Positions 27,380 to 36,944 of a DNA stretch of 64,000 nucleotides are shown here, piece by piece; position 1 is the stretch's first letter; every line of letters starts with the position of its first letter. Position numbers and translations under genes: made by a program. Source of the stretch: Cerina litoralis. Lineage in GTDB: Bacteria; Bacteroidota; Bacteroidia; Flavobacteriales; Flavobacteriaceae. The notes beneath the pieces are model-generated. The model saw only the letters and a list, made by a program, of their open reading frames with translations, was not told the origin of the DNA and searched no databases. The DNA lies in assembly GCA_022008415.1 (NCBI GenBank), contig JAIRBC010000001.1, positions 62,001 to 126,000 on the forward strand. The letters run 5' to 3'.

Positions 27380-29146
27380 ATGAGACTGCTGGATCACATT
27401 AACTCTCCAAAGGATTTACGTGCGCTAAATCCAAGACAATTGCCTTTACTGGCAAAAGAGCTTCGCGACTTTATAATCGATATCGTAGCGGTCAAGGAAG
27501 GACATTTGGGCGCTAGTTTGGGAGTTGTCGAACTTACCATTGCACTTCACTATATTTTCGATACCCCAAAGGACAAACTTATTTGGGATGTGGGCCATCA
27601 AGCGTATGGGCACAAGATTCTCACCGGCCGCAAAGAAATTTTTGACACTAACAGACAACTTGGGGGCATCAGTGGGTTTCCTAAACGCACCGAAAGTGCC
27701 TACGACGATTTTGGTACCGGACACAGTTCCACTTCCATCTCGGCCATACTCGGTATGGCACTGGCCGCAAAATTAAGGGGACAGGCAAATAGAAACCACA
27801 TTGCTGTGATCGGGGATGCCTCCATTGCGAGCGGAATGGCGTTCGAAGGTCTAAACCATGCCGGGGTTACCGATGCCAACGTCCTCATTATCCTGAATGA
27901 TAATGCCATTGGGATCGACCCCAGTGTAGGGGCGCTTAAAAAATACCTGACCAACGTTAAACTGGGAACCGCCAAGGATGGAAACCTCTTTGAGTGCCTC
28001 AATTTTAAGTATAACGGGCCGGTCGATGGCCACGATCTTACGGCCTTACTCCATGAGCTTGAGCTTTTGAAGGATGTAGCAGGCCCAAAATTGTTGCATG
28101 TAATCACCACCAAAGGCAAAGGATTGACCAAAGCGGAAGAAAATCAGGTCGCCTATCACGCCCCGGGAAAGTTTGATAGGATTACGGGCAATTTAATATC
28201 AAAGCCGGACGTAAAACTCCCTCCAAAATATCAGGATGTTTTTGGCCATACCTTGGTAGAATTGGCCATATCCAATGAAAAGATCGTGGGTATTACCCCC
28301 GCTATGCCCACGGGAAGTTCCTTAAAATACCTTATGGAAAGCGTTCCGGATAGGGCCTTTGACGTAGGAATAGCGGAACAACACGCCGTAACGATGGCCG
28401 CGGGAATGGCAGCCGAAGGGTTAGTTCCATTTTGCGCTATATACTCTACTTTTTTGCAGCGAGCCTATGACCAGGTCATCCACGATGTGGCACTGCAGAA
28501 CCTGCCGGTGATATTTTGTTTGGACAGGGCCGGACTGGTGGGACAGGATGGACCATCGCATCACGGGGTTTTTGATATTACATATTTGAGATGTATACCG
28601 AACCTTATTATCTTTGCGCCGATGAACGAAATGGAGCTAAGAAATATAATGCATACGGCCCAGTTGGGATTGCCCCACCCTATCGTCATTAGATATCCCA
28701 GAGGTAGGGGTACCACGGTGGCGTGGAAAGCACCGTTTGAAAAGATATCCATAGGTATCGGGCAAGAATTAAAAATAGGCACAAAAGTTGCGGTTCTCAG
28801 TATAGGCCATATCGGCAATATGGTAGTGCAGCTTATTGAAGAATTGGACCGGCCCGATGCGATAGGACATTACAATATGCGATTTATAAAGCCTTTGGAC
28901 ACGCAACTGTTGCGAACCATTTTCCAAACCTATGAATACATCATAACTTTGGAGGATGGTTGTAAAGCCGGAGGATTTGGCTCGGCTATTTTGGAATACG
29001 CCAACCAAGTACAAGCCAAATGCAAAATCGAGATTTTTGGAATTGAAGACCAATTTATTCCCCATGGCACCATTGAAGAGCTTCAAGTATTGGCCAATAT
29101 TGACCTAAAAACCTTAAAAAAACATTTGAATAATCTATTTCCGTAA
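27380..29146 (+). CDS. dxs: 1-deoxy-D-xylulose-5-phosphate synthase
   Basis: Thiamine-diphosphate enzyme that condenses pyruvate and glyceraldehyde-3-phosphate, the first step of the MEP isoprenoid pathway. It feeds the polyprenyl synthetase and carotenoid genes found earlier in the window. 588 residues. N-terminus MRLLDHINSPKDLRALNPRQLP, TPP motif GDASIASGMAFEGLNHAG ending in NDN near residue 175, and transketolase region DRAGLVGQDGPSHHGVFD. The frame is open back to a TTG at 27197, but the family N-terminus begins at 27380 and the -7 box supports it. Confidence 0.96.
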   Translation: MRLLDHINSPKDLRALNPRQLPLLAKELRDFIIDIVAVKEGHLGASLGVVELTIALHYIFDTPKDKLIWDVGHQAYGHKILTGRKEIFDTNRQLGGISGFPKRTESAYDDFGTGHSSTSISAILGMALAAKLRGQANRNHIAVIGDASIASGMAFEGLNHAGVTDANVLIILNDNAIGIDPSVGALKKYLTNVKLGTAKDGNLFECLNFKYNGPVDGHDLTALLHELELLKDVAGPKLLHVITTKGKGLTKAEENQVAYHAPGKFDRITGNLISKPDVKLPPKYQDVFGHTLVELAISNEKIVGITPAMPTGSSLKYLMESVPDRAFDVGIAEQHAVTMAAGMAAEGLVPFCAIYSTFLQRAYDQVIHDVALQNLPVIFCLDRAGLVGQDGPSHHGVFDITYLRCIPNLIIFAPMNEMELRNIMHTAQLGLPHPIVIRYPRGRGTTVAWKAPFEKISIGIGQELKIGTKVAVLSIGHIGNMVVQLIEELDRPDAIGHYNMRFIKPLDTQLLRTIFQTYEYIITLEDGCKAGGFGSAILEYANQVQAKCKIEIFGIEDQFIPHGTIEELQVLANIDLKTLKKHLNNLFP

Positions 29147-29154
29147 CTTTTATT

Positions 29155-30282
29155 ATGTTAAAAAAGACCTTCTTCGCACTCGTATTGATCACTTGTACCC
29201 AAATTCTCAGAGCACAGGATACCATTCCGACCCAAACCCCGGTGGATAGTACCTCGATCGATACATTGGCCATAGACACTACTTTGGTAGACACCATTGT
29301 AATTAGATCGGTACAACAAAAAATAAAGCATATTCCCAGAGGGGTAAATTTAACCAACCCCGTAATCTCTTTTTCCAAAACCAAGGCCAGGACCAAAGAA
29401 TTTAAGTACTTTAGGGTTCCTTCCTTCTGGGACAACGAAAATCAATTGGGGATAAACCTAAGCGAAGTGGCCTTTGTAAACTGGAGTGCCGGTGGCGATA
29501 ATGCCATTTCCATTCTGGGAGTGGCCAAATTTAAAAGGAACTACAAATTTAGATATCTCAATTGGGAGAACCTGGCCGACATGCGCTACGGAATCAATAT
29601 ACAGGAAGGGAGGGCTCCGCGAAAAACCGAAGATTATATCCGGTTAAGCTCTACATTTAGCTACCGCAACGACACCATTAGCAACTGGTACTATTCCGTA
29701 AAGGCCAATTTTAATACCCAGTTTACAAATGGTTATAAATATCCGGACAGGGACAATCCTATCTCGGGGTTTATGGCACCTGGCTATTTTTTCCTTGGAG
29801 CTGGTACTTCCTATATCCCGGAAGGGAAAAAATTTAATCTATACCTCTCCCCTTTAACGCAGCGGGCAACCTTTGTCCTAAACCAAGATCTTGCCAATGA
29901 AGGGGCCTTTGGGGTAGACCCCGCCGAAACGGATGTCAACGGAAATATTATAAGGGAAGGGAAAAACGTTTTGATGGCCCTTGGTATTTTGGTGACCAAT
30001 AGCTGGGATACCCAGTTGAGCAAAAATATAGAGCTAAAACACCGTCTCAGTCTTTATACCGACTATTTACATGATTTTGGAAATATAGACCTCGATTGGC
30101 AATTAACTATAGATATGATAGTAAACCAATACGTGAAGGCAACGATCGGCACTCAGATCATATATGACGACGACATTAAATTTGATGAGGTAAGGGCCCC
30201 GGATGGTACCATCACCACCCCAGGAGTTCCTAAGATTCAATTTAAGCAGCTCTTGGCGGTGGGTCTTGCTTATAGTTTTTAA
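29155..30282 (+). CDS. DUF3078 domain-containing protein
   Basis: 375 residues. A signal peptide (FFALVLITCTQILRAQ) is followed by a Thr/Asp-rich linker (residues 22-60) and a beta-rich domain with FVNWSAGGDNAISILG and YIRLSSTFSYR, typical of DUF3078 outer-membrane-like proteins of Bacteroidota. The function is unknown; periplasmic or outer membrane location is inferred. It follows dxs by eight bases and is probably co-transcribed with it. Confidence 0.85.
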   Translation: MLKKTFFALVLITCTQILRAQDTIPTQTPVDSTSIDTLAIDTTLVDTIVIRSVQQKIKHIPRGVNLTNPVISFSKTKARTKEFKYFRVPSFWDNENQLGINLSEVAFVNWSAGGDNAISILGVAKFKRNYKFRYLNWENLADMRYGINIQEGRAPRKTEDYIRLSSTFSYRNDTISNWYYSVKANFNTQFTNGYKYPDRDNPISGFMAPGYFFLGAGTSYIPEGKKFNLYLSPLTQRATFVLNQDLANEGAFGVDPAETDVNGNIIREGKNVLMALGILVTNSWDTQLSKNIELKHRLSLYTDYLHDFGNIDLDWQLTIDMIVNQYVKATIGTQIIYDDDIKFDEVRAPDGTITTPGVPKIQFKQLLAVGLAYSF

Positions 30283-31622
30283 AGCTGACGGCCCATAATC
30301 TTATTGTGTATGTGAACCGCTGCGCTATCGGACAAGCTAGCGACATAGCAAGAGATGCTCATAAGGATTTCGTACAACGGAATATCCGTTCTTTGGTAAA
30401 ATGGGGGTAGGGTTTGAATTAATAGGATATCATAATTTGATGCTTTGTCCTCCCATTTTCTGACCATTGCCCCGGAGTAAACCTCTAGAATATCAGAAAT
30501 AATTCGATACCCAGCAATTTCTTTTTCCACCACCTCTTGGGATTGATAAATTTTGGCTTTGCTCACCCGAATAATATCTGTTACTTGGGCTGTAAAGTTT
30601 CCTTTATCTAGCAATGAACTTGCAAAAGTCCCTTCCAAAATATCTGTTTCATGTTCTATAAAAACGCTGATAGCGTCCGAAATTAAAGTGTTAATGGCCA
30701 ATGCACGGAGATAGCTCAACCGATCTTCCCTATAGGCCATGGCGCGATATTTTTTGGTATTGATCCTATCCTTGACCAAGTTTATAAGATATTCCAGAGC
30801 AAAATCCTCTGGTACCAGACCCAGGTTGATCCCATCCTCAAAATCTATAATGGTATAACAAATATCGTCGGCAGCCTCTACCAAATAGGTCAGTGGGTGT
30901 CTGGAAAAAGATATGCTCCCATCTTTACCCGTAACCTTTAATCCCAATTCCTTGGCCACTTCGGCAAAGCTTTGCTTTTCGGACTGGAAGAATCCGAATT
31001 TTTTATCCGCAATATGCTTGGTAGGTTTCTTGGGAAGGGATTCCTTGGGATACTTCATAAAGGCCCCCAAAGTGGCATAGCTTAGCCGAAGCCCTCCGAC
31101 GACACCTTCCCTTGATTCGGTCAATAGCTTAAAGCCGTTTGCATTCCCTTCAAAATCTATAAGATCTTGGTATTCCTTCTTGGATAGAACCGATTGATAA
31201 GTACTTCCGGTCCCAGACCTAAAAAATTCCCCTATCGCCTTTTCCCCGCTATGTCCAAAAGGAGGGTTCCCAATATCATGGGACAAGGCGGCCGCGGCAA
31301 CAATAGCTCCAAAATCGTTGAAGCGGTGCCCATGGACTTCTTTTAAATAGGGATGTTTTTGCAAAACCTGTTGACCTGCAATCCGCCCCAGACTGCGCCC
31401 AACAACGGAGACCTCCATACTGTGCGTCAATCTTGTATGGACAAAATCGGTCTTGGACAAAGGGATTACCTGGGTCTTGTCTTGCAGACTGCGAAATGCA
31501 GATGAAAATACGATCCTATCGTAATCCACTTCGAACCCCAAACGGGTTTCATCCTGCTCGTTTCTCAACCTTTTATGGGTATCCCCAAAACGTTTTAAGG
31601 AAAGTAATTGTTCCCAATCCAT
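30279..31622 (-). CDS. dgt: Deoxyguanosinetriphosphate triphosphohydrolase
   Basis: HD-domain enzyme that splits dGTP into deoxyguanosine and triphosphate. 447 residues. HD motifs: RLTHSMEVSVVGRS near residue 64, HDIG within LSHDIGNPPFGHSGE near 115, and EAADDICYTIIDFEDG near 230. The ATG at 31622 is clear. Its 3' end overlaps the DUF3078 gene by four bases on the opposite strand. Confidence 0.94.
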   Translation of the reverse strand: MDWEQLLSLKRFGDTHKRLRNEQDETRLGFEVDYDRIVFSSAFRSLQDKTQVIPLSKTDFVHTRLTHSMEVSVVGRSLGRIAGQQVLQKHPYLKEVHGHRFNDFGAIVAAAALSHDIGNPPFGHSGEKAIGEFFRSGTGSTYQSVLSKKEYQDLIDFEGNANGFKLLTESREGVVGGLRLSYATLGAFMKYPKESLPKKPTKHIADKKFGFFQSEKQSFAEVAKELGLKVTGKDGSISFSRHPLTYLVEAADDICYTIIDFEDGINLGLVPEDFALEYLINLVKDRINTKKYRAMAYREDRLSYLRALAINTLISDAISVFIEHETDILEGTFASSLLDKGNFTAQVTDIIRVSKAKIYQSQEVVEKEIAGYRIISDILEVYSGAMVRKWEDKASNYDILLIQTLPPFYQRTDIPLYEILMSISCYVASLSDSAAVHIHNKIMGRQL

Positions 31623-31793
31623 AGCAAAAGTTTAAACCGCAAGATACGTTATTAACCTTTTTCTTTATTGCTGGCCGAGAAGAAATACCGGTAAGCACCT
31701 TAAAAAATGAATTGCAAGAAATACCCGAAAATTAATCTTTAAAAAACATTAAGTTAACATAGAGTTCGGTTATTTGCAGCGGAAACAACATAA

Positions 31794-33005
31794 ATGAATA
31801 TGAAGTTACGGCAATGGCTCTTAGCGTTTTTCCTTTGTGTAAACCTTCTCCTGTTCTCCCAAGAGGACCGAGTGCCCAAGTTCGGTAACGGTATTCTTAA
31901 CGTTGTGGACAAGGACAGTACATGGAGTATGAAATTCGGAGCTCGGGTACAGTTTTTGACCTCGGTAAACTGGGCCGAAACCAGGGATGACGGTTGGAAC
32001 GATCCACGCACAAACTTCTTGATCCGCAGAGCTCGTTTAAAATTTGCAGGATTCGCCTTTTCTCCAAAATTACGGTATAAAATAGAACTTGGCCTGTCCA
32101 ATAGGGATATGGCAACCCGGAACGAATACACTGGGAATTCTCCGGGAATTATTTTGGATGCGGTAGTCATGTGGAACTTTTATCGGAATTTGGAACTATG
32201 GGCCGGTCAAACCAAGCTGCCCGGAAATCTGGAACGTCTAATTTCCTCCGGAAGTCTACAGTTGGTAGATAGGTCCCTGCTCAATGCCAGGTTTAACATA
32301 GACCGGGACGTAGGCTTTCAATTGCACCACCATTTTTACTTCACAGATAATTTTCTGGTCCGTGAAAAGCTTGCATTTTCACAAGGGGAAGGGAGAAACG
32401 TTACTACCGGCAATCTGGGTGGTTACGAATATACCGCTCGCCTTGAATTGCTTCCCCTGGGAAATTTTGTGAATAAGGGCGATTTTTCGGGCGGTGACCT
32501 TTCCCGGGAAAAGACACCAAAACTCATGGTGTCCGGAGCATATGATTTTAATCAAAATGCCGTAAAGACCCGTGGAAACATGGGGACATACATGGTTAAT
32601 GACGTAGGCCTGTACCAGACCAATATAAGCACCCTTTTTTTGGACGCCCTGTTTAAGTATAAAGGTATGTCCTTTATGGGCGAATACGCGCATAGGGATG
32701 CCAGGGACCCGATCGCGAAAAATTCCGATGGCTCGCCTACCGGAGAGGTGGTACAGGTTGGTGAGGGCTTTAATTTTCAAGCGGGCTATCTTTTTCCAAA
32801 AAACTTGGAAATAGCCGGACGCTATACCCGTACGGAATTAAGGATGGGACAAACCGCACTATTGCCGGAAACCCAATACACCATAGGAATCTCCAAATAT
32901 ATTGTTGGGCATAACCTAAAAATTCAGTCCGATTTAAACTATCTTACAACTCCCAATTCGATTTCAGAACTGTTGTATCGATTACAACTCGAAATTCATT
33001 TTTAA
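31794..33005 (+). CDS. Phosphate-selective porin (OprO/OprP family)
   Basis: 403 residues. The signal peptide ends in LLLFSQ. It then has the 16-strand porin pattern, opening with WSMKFGARVQFLTSVNW and RTNFLIRRARLKFAGFAFSPKLRYKIELGLSNRD. Outer-membrane channel for phosphate or polyphosphate. It is followed after ten bases by a PiT phosphate transporter, so the pair likely forms one uptake unit across both membranes. Confidence 0.9.
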   Translation: MNMKLRQWLLAFFLCVNLLLFSQEDRVPKFGNGILNVVDKDSTWSMKFGARVQFLTSVNWAETRDDGWNDPRTNFLIRRARLKFAGFAFSPKLRYKIELGLSNRDMATRNEYTGNSPGIILDAVVMWNFYRNLELWAGQTKLPGNLERLISSGSLQLVDRSLLNARFNIDRDVGFQLHHHFYFTDNFLVREKLAFSQGEGRNVTTGNLGGYEYTARLELLPLGNFVNKGDFSGGDLSREKTPKLMVSGAYDFNQNAVKTRGNMGTYMVNDVGLYQTNISTLFLDALFKYKGMSFMGEYAHRDARDPIAKNSDGSPTGEVVQVGEGFNFQAGYLFPKNLEIAGRYTRTELRMGQTALLPETQYTIGISKYIVGHNLKIQSDLNYLTTPNSISELLYRLQLEIHF

Positions 33006-33014
33006 GAGACTACA

Positions 33015-35288
33015 ATGGAAAATATGTATTTATTGATGATCGTTGCACTGGCCGTATTGGCTGTGGCAGATCTGGTTGTGGGCGTCAGTAATGATGCCGT
33101 CAACTTTTTAAATTCCGCCATTGGTTCCAAGGCTATATCCTTCAGGACCATTATGATCGTCGCGAGTCTTGGTATTGCAATCGGGGCCACTTTTTCCAGT
33201 GGTATGATGGAGGTGGCTCGAAAGGGAATCTTTAATCCCGGAGAATTTATGTTTAGCGAGATTATGATCATTTTTGTGGCGGTCATGATAACGGACATTC
33301 TATTGTTGGATTTTTTCAATACCATTGGCATGCCGACCTCGACAACCGTTTCCATTGTATTTGAATTGTTAGGCGCAGCCGTGGCCATGGCTCTTATCAA
33401 AGTCGTCATGGATGACGCTCCCTTAGCCGATGTGACAAACTACATAAACACCTCAAAAGCATCGGAGATTATAGCGGGTATTTTATTATCCGTTGTAATT
33501 GCGTTTTCAGTTGGGGCCATGGTGCAATATATATCCCGAATCATGTTATCCTTTAATTTTGAAAAAAAGGCCAAATGGATCAGTGCCCTTTTTGGGAGCA
33601 TCGCCCTTACCTCCATCACCTATTTTATACTGATCAAAGGGTTGCACGGCGCAACCTTTGTTAGCCAAAGTGTAACCGATTTTATAGCCGACCATACTAC
33701 TACGCTCATTTTTGCCAGTTTTGCGATCTGGTTCCTGTTCTCCTACGTCGTTAATGTTGTTTTTAATTACAGTATATACAAGGTGATCATCGCTGCCGGT
33801 ACTTTTGCCCTGGCATTGGCATTTGCGGGGAACGATTTGGTAAACTTTATTGGGGTACCCATAGCGGCGTGGCAATCGTACGAAGCGTGGGCAGCGTCGG
33901 GGATTGCCGCAACCGATTTTGGGATGAGCATCCTAGCCGAAAAAGTTCCGACTCCCACCAGACTTTTGCTGATTTCGGGAATAATAATGATACTGACGCT
34001 CTGGTTTTCAAAAAAAGCACAGCACGTAAGCAAAACAGAAATTAATCTCGCCAGGGAAGGGGAATCTAAAGAACGTTTTCAGCCCAATTTCCTTTCTAGG
34101 GGTATCGTAAGGGCTTCTTCGGGACTTTCAGAAATGGTGACATCACTTTTACCGACCTCCCTTCGGGAAAAGATCGATGCCCGTTTTGTAAAACCCTATA
34201 TTGCGCTGCCCAAGGACAAAACCTTTGAGATGCCCGCATTCGACATGGTTCGCGCAACGGTTAACCTCATGGTCGCCGGCATCCTCATTTCTATTGCGAC
34301 GTCCTACAAGTTACCCTTATCCACCACCTATGTGACCTTTATGGTTGCCATGGGGACATCTTTGGCAGACAGGGCATGGGGTGCAGAGAGTGCGGTATAC
34401 CGCGTAGCAGGTGTCCTCAATGTCATCGGCGGATGGTTTTTCACCGCCTTGGTCGCTTTTGTAGCCGCTGCCATAATGGCCTACCTTATCAATCTAGGTG
34501 GAACTACGGCCATTGCCATTCTATTGTTCATTGCGGTTCTTTTACTGGTTAGGAACTACATTAACCATACCAAAAAATCGAAGGAAATTAGGGCTGAAGA
34601 TAGTCTTAGAAGGGCCGAGAGCAGTTCTATACAAGGGGTCATTGAAGAAAGTGCCAACAATATTTCCAATGTGGTAAAAAGAAGCAATAAAATTTATACC
34701 CATATTATTGATGGCTTGGCAAAGCAGGAATTGGATCTGCTAAAAAAGAATAAAAAGCAAGTAGTGAAATTATCAGGGGAAATTGACGACCTAAGGGACA
34801 ATATTTTCTATTTTATTAAGAATCTGGATGAGGCTAGCGTGGGAGCCAGCAATTTTTACATCAATATACTCGGCAACCTTCAAGATATGGCCCAATCCTT
34901 GGAATATATGGCCAAGGTGAGTCATAAACACATCCACAACAACCACAAAAAGCTTAAATACAACCAAATAAAGGAGCTCAAGGAAATTGACCAAAAGCTG
35001 GATGATCTTTTTATGCAAACCAAAGAAGCGTTCGAAAGCCGTTCCTTTCAAAGGATAGGAAACGTGCTAAGCACTAAACAGGAACTATTTGATATGGTAT
35101 CCCAAAAAATAGAAAAACAAATAGACAGGACACGTACCGAAGAATCCAGCCCAAAAAATACAACCCTGTACTTTACCCTTCTGCTAGAAACCAAGGATTT
35201 GATAACGGTAACCTATAATCTGCTAGAGCTTTACTATAGCGAATACGATAGTTCGGTAAAACCAGCGAAAGTAGACGTAGTTAAATAA
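33015..35288 (+). CDS. Inorganic phosphate transporter, PiT family
   Basis: Cation-coupled phosphate importer, 757 residues, longer than E. coli PitA. Two PiT signatures: VSNDAVNFLNSAIGSKA near residue 24 and FAGNDLVNFIGVPIAAW near 273. About 230 C-terminal residues are helical and coiled (VVKRSNKIYTHIIDGLAKQELDLLKKNKKQ), resembling a PhoU/DUF47-like regulatory domain. Acts with the upstream porin. The PhoU-like tail suggests built-in phosphate control; that is inference. Confidence 0.93.
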   Translation: MENMYLLMIVALAVLAVADLVVGVSNDAVNFLNSAIGSKAISFRTIMIVASLGIAIGATFSSGMMEVARKGIFNPGEFMFSEIMIIFVAVMITDILLLDFFNTIGMPTSTTVSIVFELLGAAVAMALIKVVMDDAPLADVTNYINTSKASEIIAGILLSVVIAFSVGAMVQYISRIMLSFNFEKKAKWISALFGSIALTSITYFILIKGLHGATFVSQSVTDFIADHTTTLIFASFAIWFLFSYVVNVVFNYSIYKVIIAAGTFALALAFAGNDLVNFIGVPIAAWQSYEAWAASGIAATDFGMSILAEKVPTPTRLLLISGIIMILTLWFSKKAQHVSKTEINLAREGESKERFQPNFLSRGIVRASSGLSEMVTSLLPTSLREKIDARFVKPYIALPKDKTFEMPAFDMVRATVNLMVAGILISIATSYKLPLSTTYVTFMVAMGTSLADRAWGAESAVYRVAGVLNVIGGWFFTALVAFVAAAIMAYLINLGGTTAIAILLFIAVLLLVRNYINHTKKSKEIRAEDSLRRAESSSIQGVIEESANNISNVVKRSNKIYTHIIDGLAKQELDLLKKNKKQVVKLSGEIDDLRDNIFYFIKNLDEASVGASNFYINILGNLQDMAQSLEYMAKVSHKHIHNNHKKLKYNQIKELKEIDQKLDDLFMQTKEAFESRSFQRIGNVLSTKQELFDMVSQKIEKQIDRTRTEESSPKNTTLYFTLLLETKDLITVTYNLLELYYSEYDSSVKPAKVDVVK

Positions 35289-35653
35289 CCTCACATTAAA
35301 ATTCCATAATTCACGCGATGAGACCCCGCACGTAGGGTTCTGTCGGGCCTCCGCTCCCGATAGATTCGGGACGGCACACCGCCGAATGATTTTGTCCGAC
35401 TGGCTCCTCTTGCCCTTCGACGTCCTGCCGACTTCGTCATACAGACGGGCGTTCAGGGTGACAGGGGGAGGGCCCATTGCCTCAAATTTTTGGTGTCATT
35501 GAACGATGAAACCAATTGTTAACCGCTACACAAGGAAAAATTAACAAGGCTAGAGCAACAGATTTAAAACCCGGGATTGAAATTGTCAATTTAGTCTTGC
35601 TTCTTGACTCTCGTTTCCTGGCCCTCCATTAAAACACAATATGTGTTTTCACC
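35289..35653. repeat. GC-rich intergenic composite element
   Basis: 365 bases without a gene. It contains the hairpin TCCCGA-TAGAT-TCGGGA (35355-35371). It also contains CCCTTCGAC (35413-35421) and TCAGGGTGACA (35453-35463), the two halves of a word that I know as a dispersed repeat in many genomes, here split by about 31 bases. The base composition is well above the surrounding gaps. The remainder (35490-35653) shows nothing recognisable. Confidence 0.4.
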
Positions 35654-36655
35654 TTATTTGGTGTTCTTTGGCACATCAAATTTTATCGATCTTAAAATGG
35701 CCTCCAATTCAAACATATAATCCCTTTTTTCGGTGGCCGGCGCAAAGGTAAAGCCCTCAACGACCATTTTTCTATTGTGTTCCTTGTCGTCAATAATATA
35801 AGTGATATATGGTCCGGCCATAGGATAATTTTTCATTTCCCAAATGCCTTTGACTTCGATAGCATCCTTTCCACTTATTTTGGCGGGGAAGGTATACGGT
35901 GCAAAAGCCTTTTCCGTTACCATATAGGTTGTTTTTCCCGGAACATCGGGGCCCGGTATGTATTCCTGTCCAATAGAATCGCGCATACGCACAATATCTT
36001 TGACACGGGTAGAATCGTTTTTAAAGCTGTCCCCGGGCATGGTATACGCAATAATATTTAGGGAACCTTTTGGTATTTGACGGTCTATCCACACAAAGTT
36101 ATCTTCTTGTTTCCCTACTTTATAAGCCGAAGGAATGCTCATGGAAACACCAAATTTCTTCTCCAATACTCCTTCTTGATTAAGGGATCTTAAAAACCTT
36201 TTTTGGGCCTCTTTTATTTCCAACTCCTTGAATGCGCTAATCATAAGGTCTGCTTTAGCATCCAGATTTTTGATGATCTCATCATCGGTACGACCCTTTA
36301 TTACTCCTACTTTCTGAGGGGTAGCGTAAACATCGGTCTTTATATGCGCAATGCTCAAGGTGTCCTTTTCTACAAATAGGATAGAGCGGGTATGCCGCAG
36401 TGTTCCCGTAAAAACAGATATTGGCATATGGTTAAGCGTAAAAATGGGTTCTTCCCAGGACAGGCCAAGAACGGGAGCTGCAAAATGTTCCCTCACCTTG
36501 TCCCCTACCTCGCCTTTCCAAAGATCGTTGTCCATGATAACGGCAACGGAATTGATGGCGCCAATGGACTCGGGCAGGTACTTTTTTGGATTTTTATCCT
36601 TACATGATACGGCCATGGCGATGACGGCCAATAAAAGGAAAACAGGTTTTTTCAT
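35654..36655 (-). CDS. DUF4837 family lipoprotein
   Basis: 333 residues. A lipoprotein signal ends in MAVSC (Cys near residue 18). The family pattern includes LPESIGAINSVAVIMDNDLWKGEVGD near residues 28-53 and FVWIDRQIPKGSLNIIAY near 189. Bacteroidota-specific; function unknown. It is downstream of the lytic transglycosylase on the same strand with a 289-base gap (36656-36944) where I see no gene; the neighbourhood suggests a cell-wall role, but the evidence is weak. Confidence 0.85.
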   Translation of the reverse strand: MKKPVFLLLAVIAMAVSCKDKNPKKYLPESIGAINSVAVIMDNDLWKGEVGDKVREHFAAPVLGLSWEEPIFTLNHMPISVFTGTLRHTRSILFVEKDTLSIAHIKTDVYATPQKVGVIKGRTDDEIIKNLDAKADLMISAFKELEIKEAQKRFLRSLNQEGVLEKKFGVSMSIPSAYKVGKQEDNFVWIDRQIPKGSLNIIAYTMPGDSFKNDSTRVKDIVRMRDSIGQEYIPGPDVPGKTTYMVTEKAFAPYTFPAKISGKDAIEVKGIWEMKNYPMAGPYITYIIDDKEHNRKMVVEGFTFAPATEKRDYMFELEAILRSIKFDVPKNTK

Positions 36656-36944
36656 CTCTTTTAAATGGGTTACAAGGATTAGCGTTACTTATAAATGGGT
36701 TTTTCACAAGGTTAGAATCCCACCAAAACCGTTCCATTCTTTAAAATATGGATAGGTATTTTGAAAAATGTTAGTAAAGGTACCTCATAAAGATTACAAA
36801 TGGTCCTTACATCGGGGTGTTCCAGGTTCTTAGGGATACAAAAAAAGGGATAAAAAAACAAATATGCTGCCAGAGGCTAATGACCGATGAGGCCCAACAG
36901 ATGGTTTGGCCAAAAATTGCATTGGACCATTCCATAATAATCCT

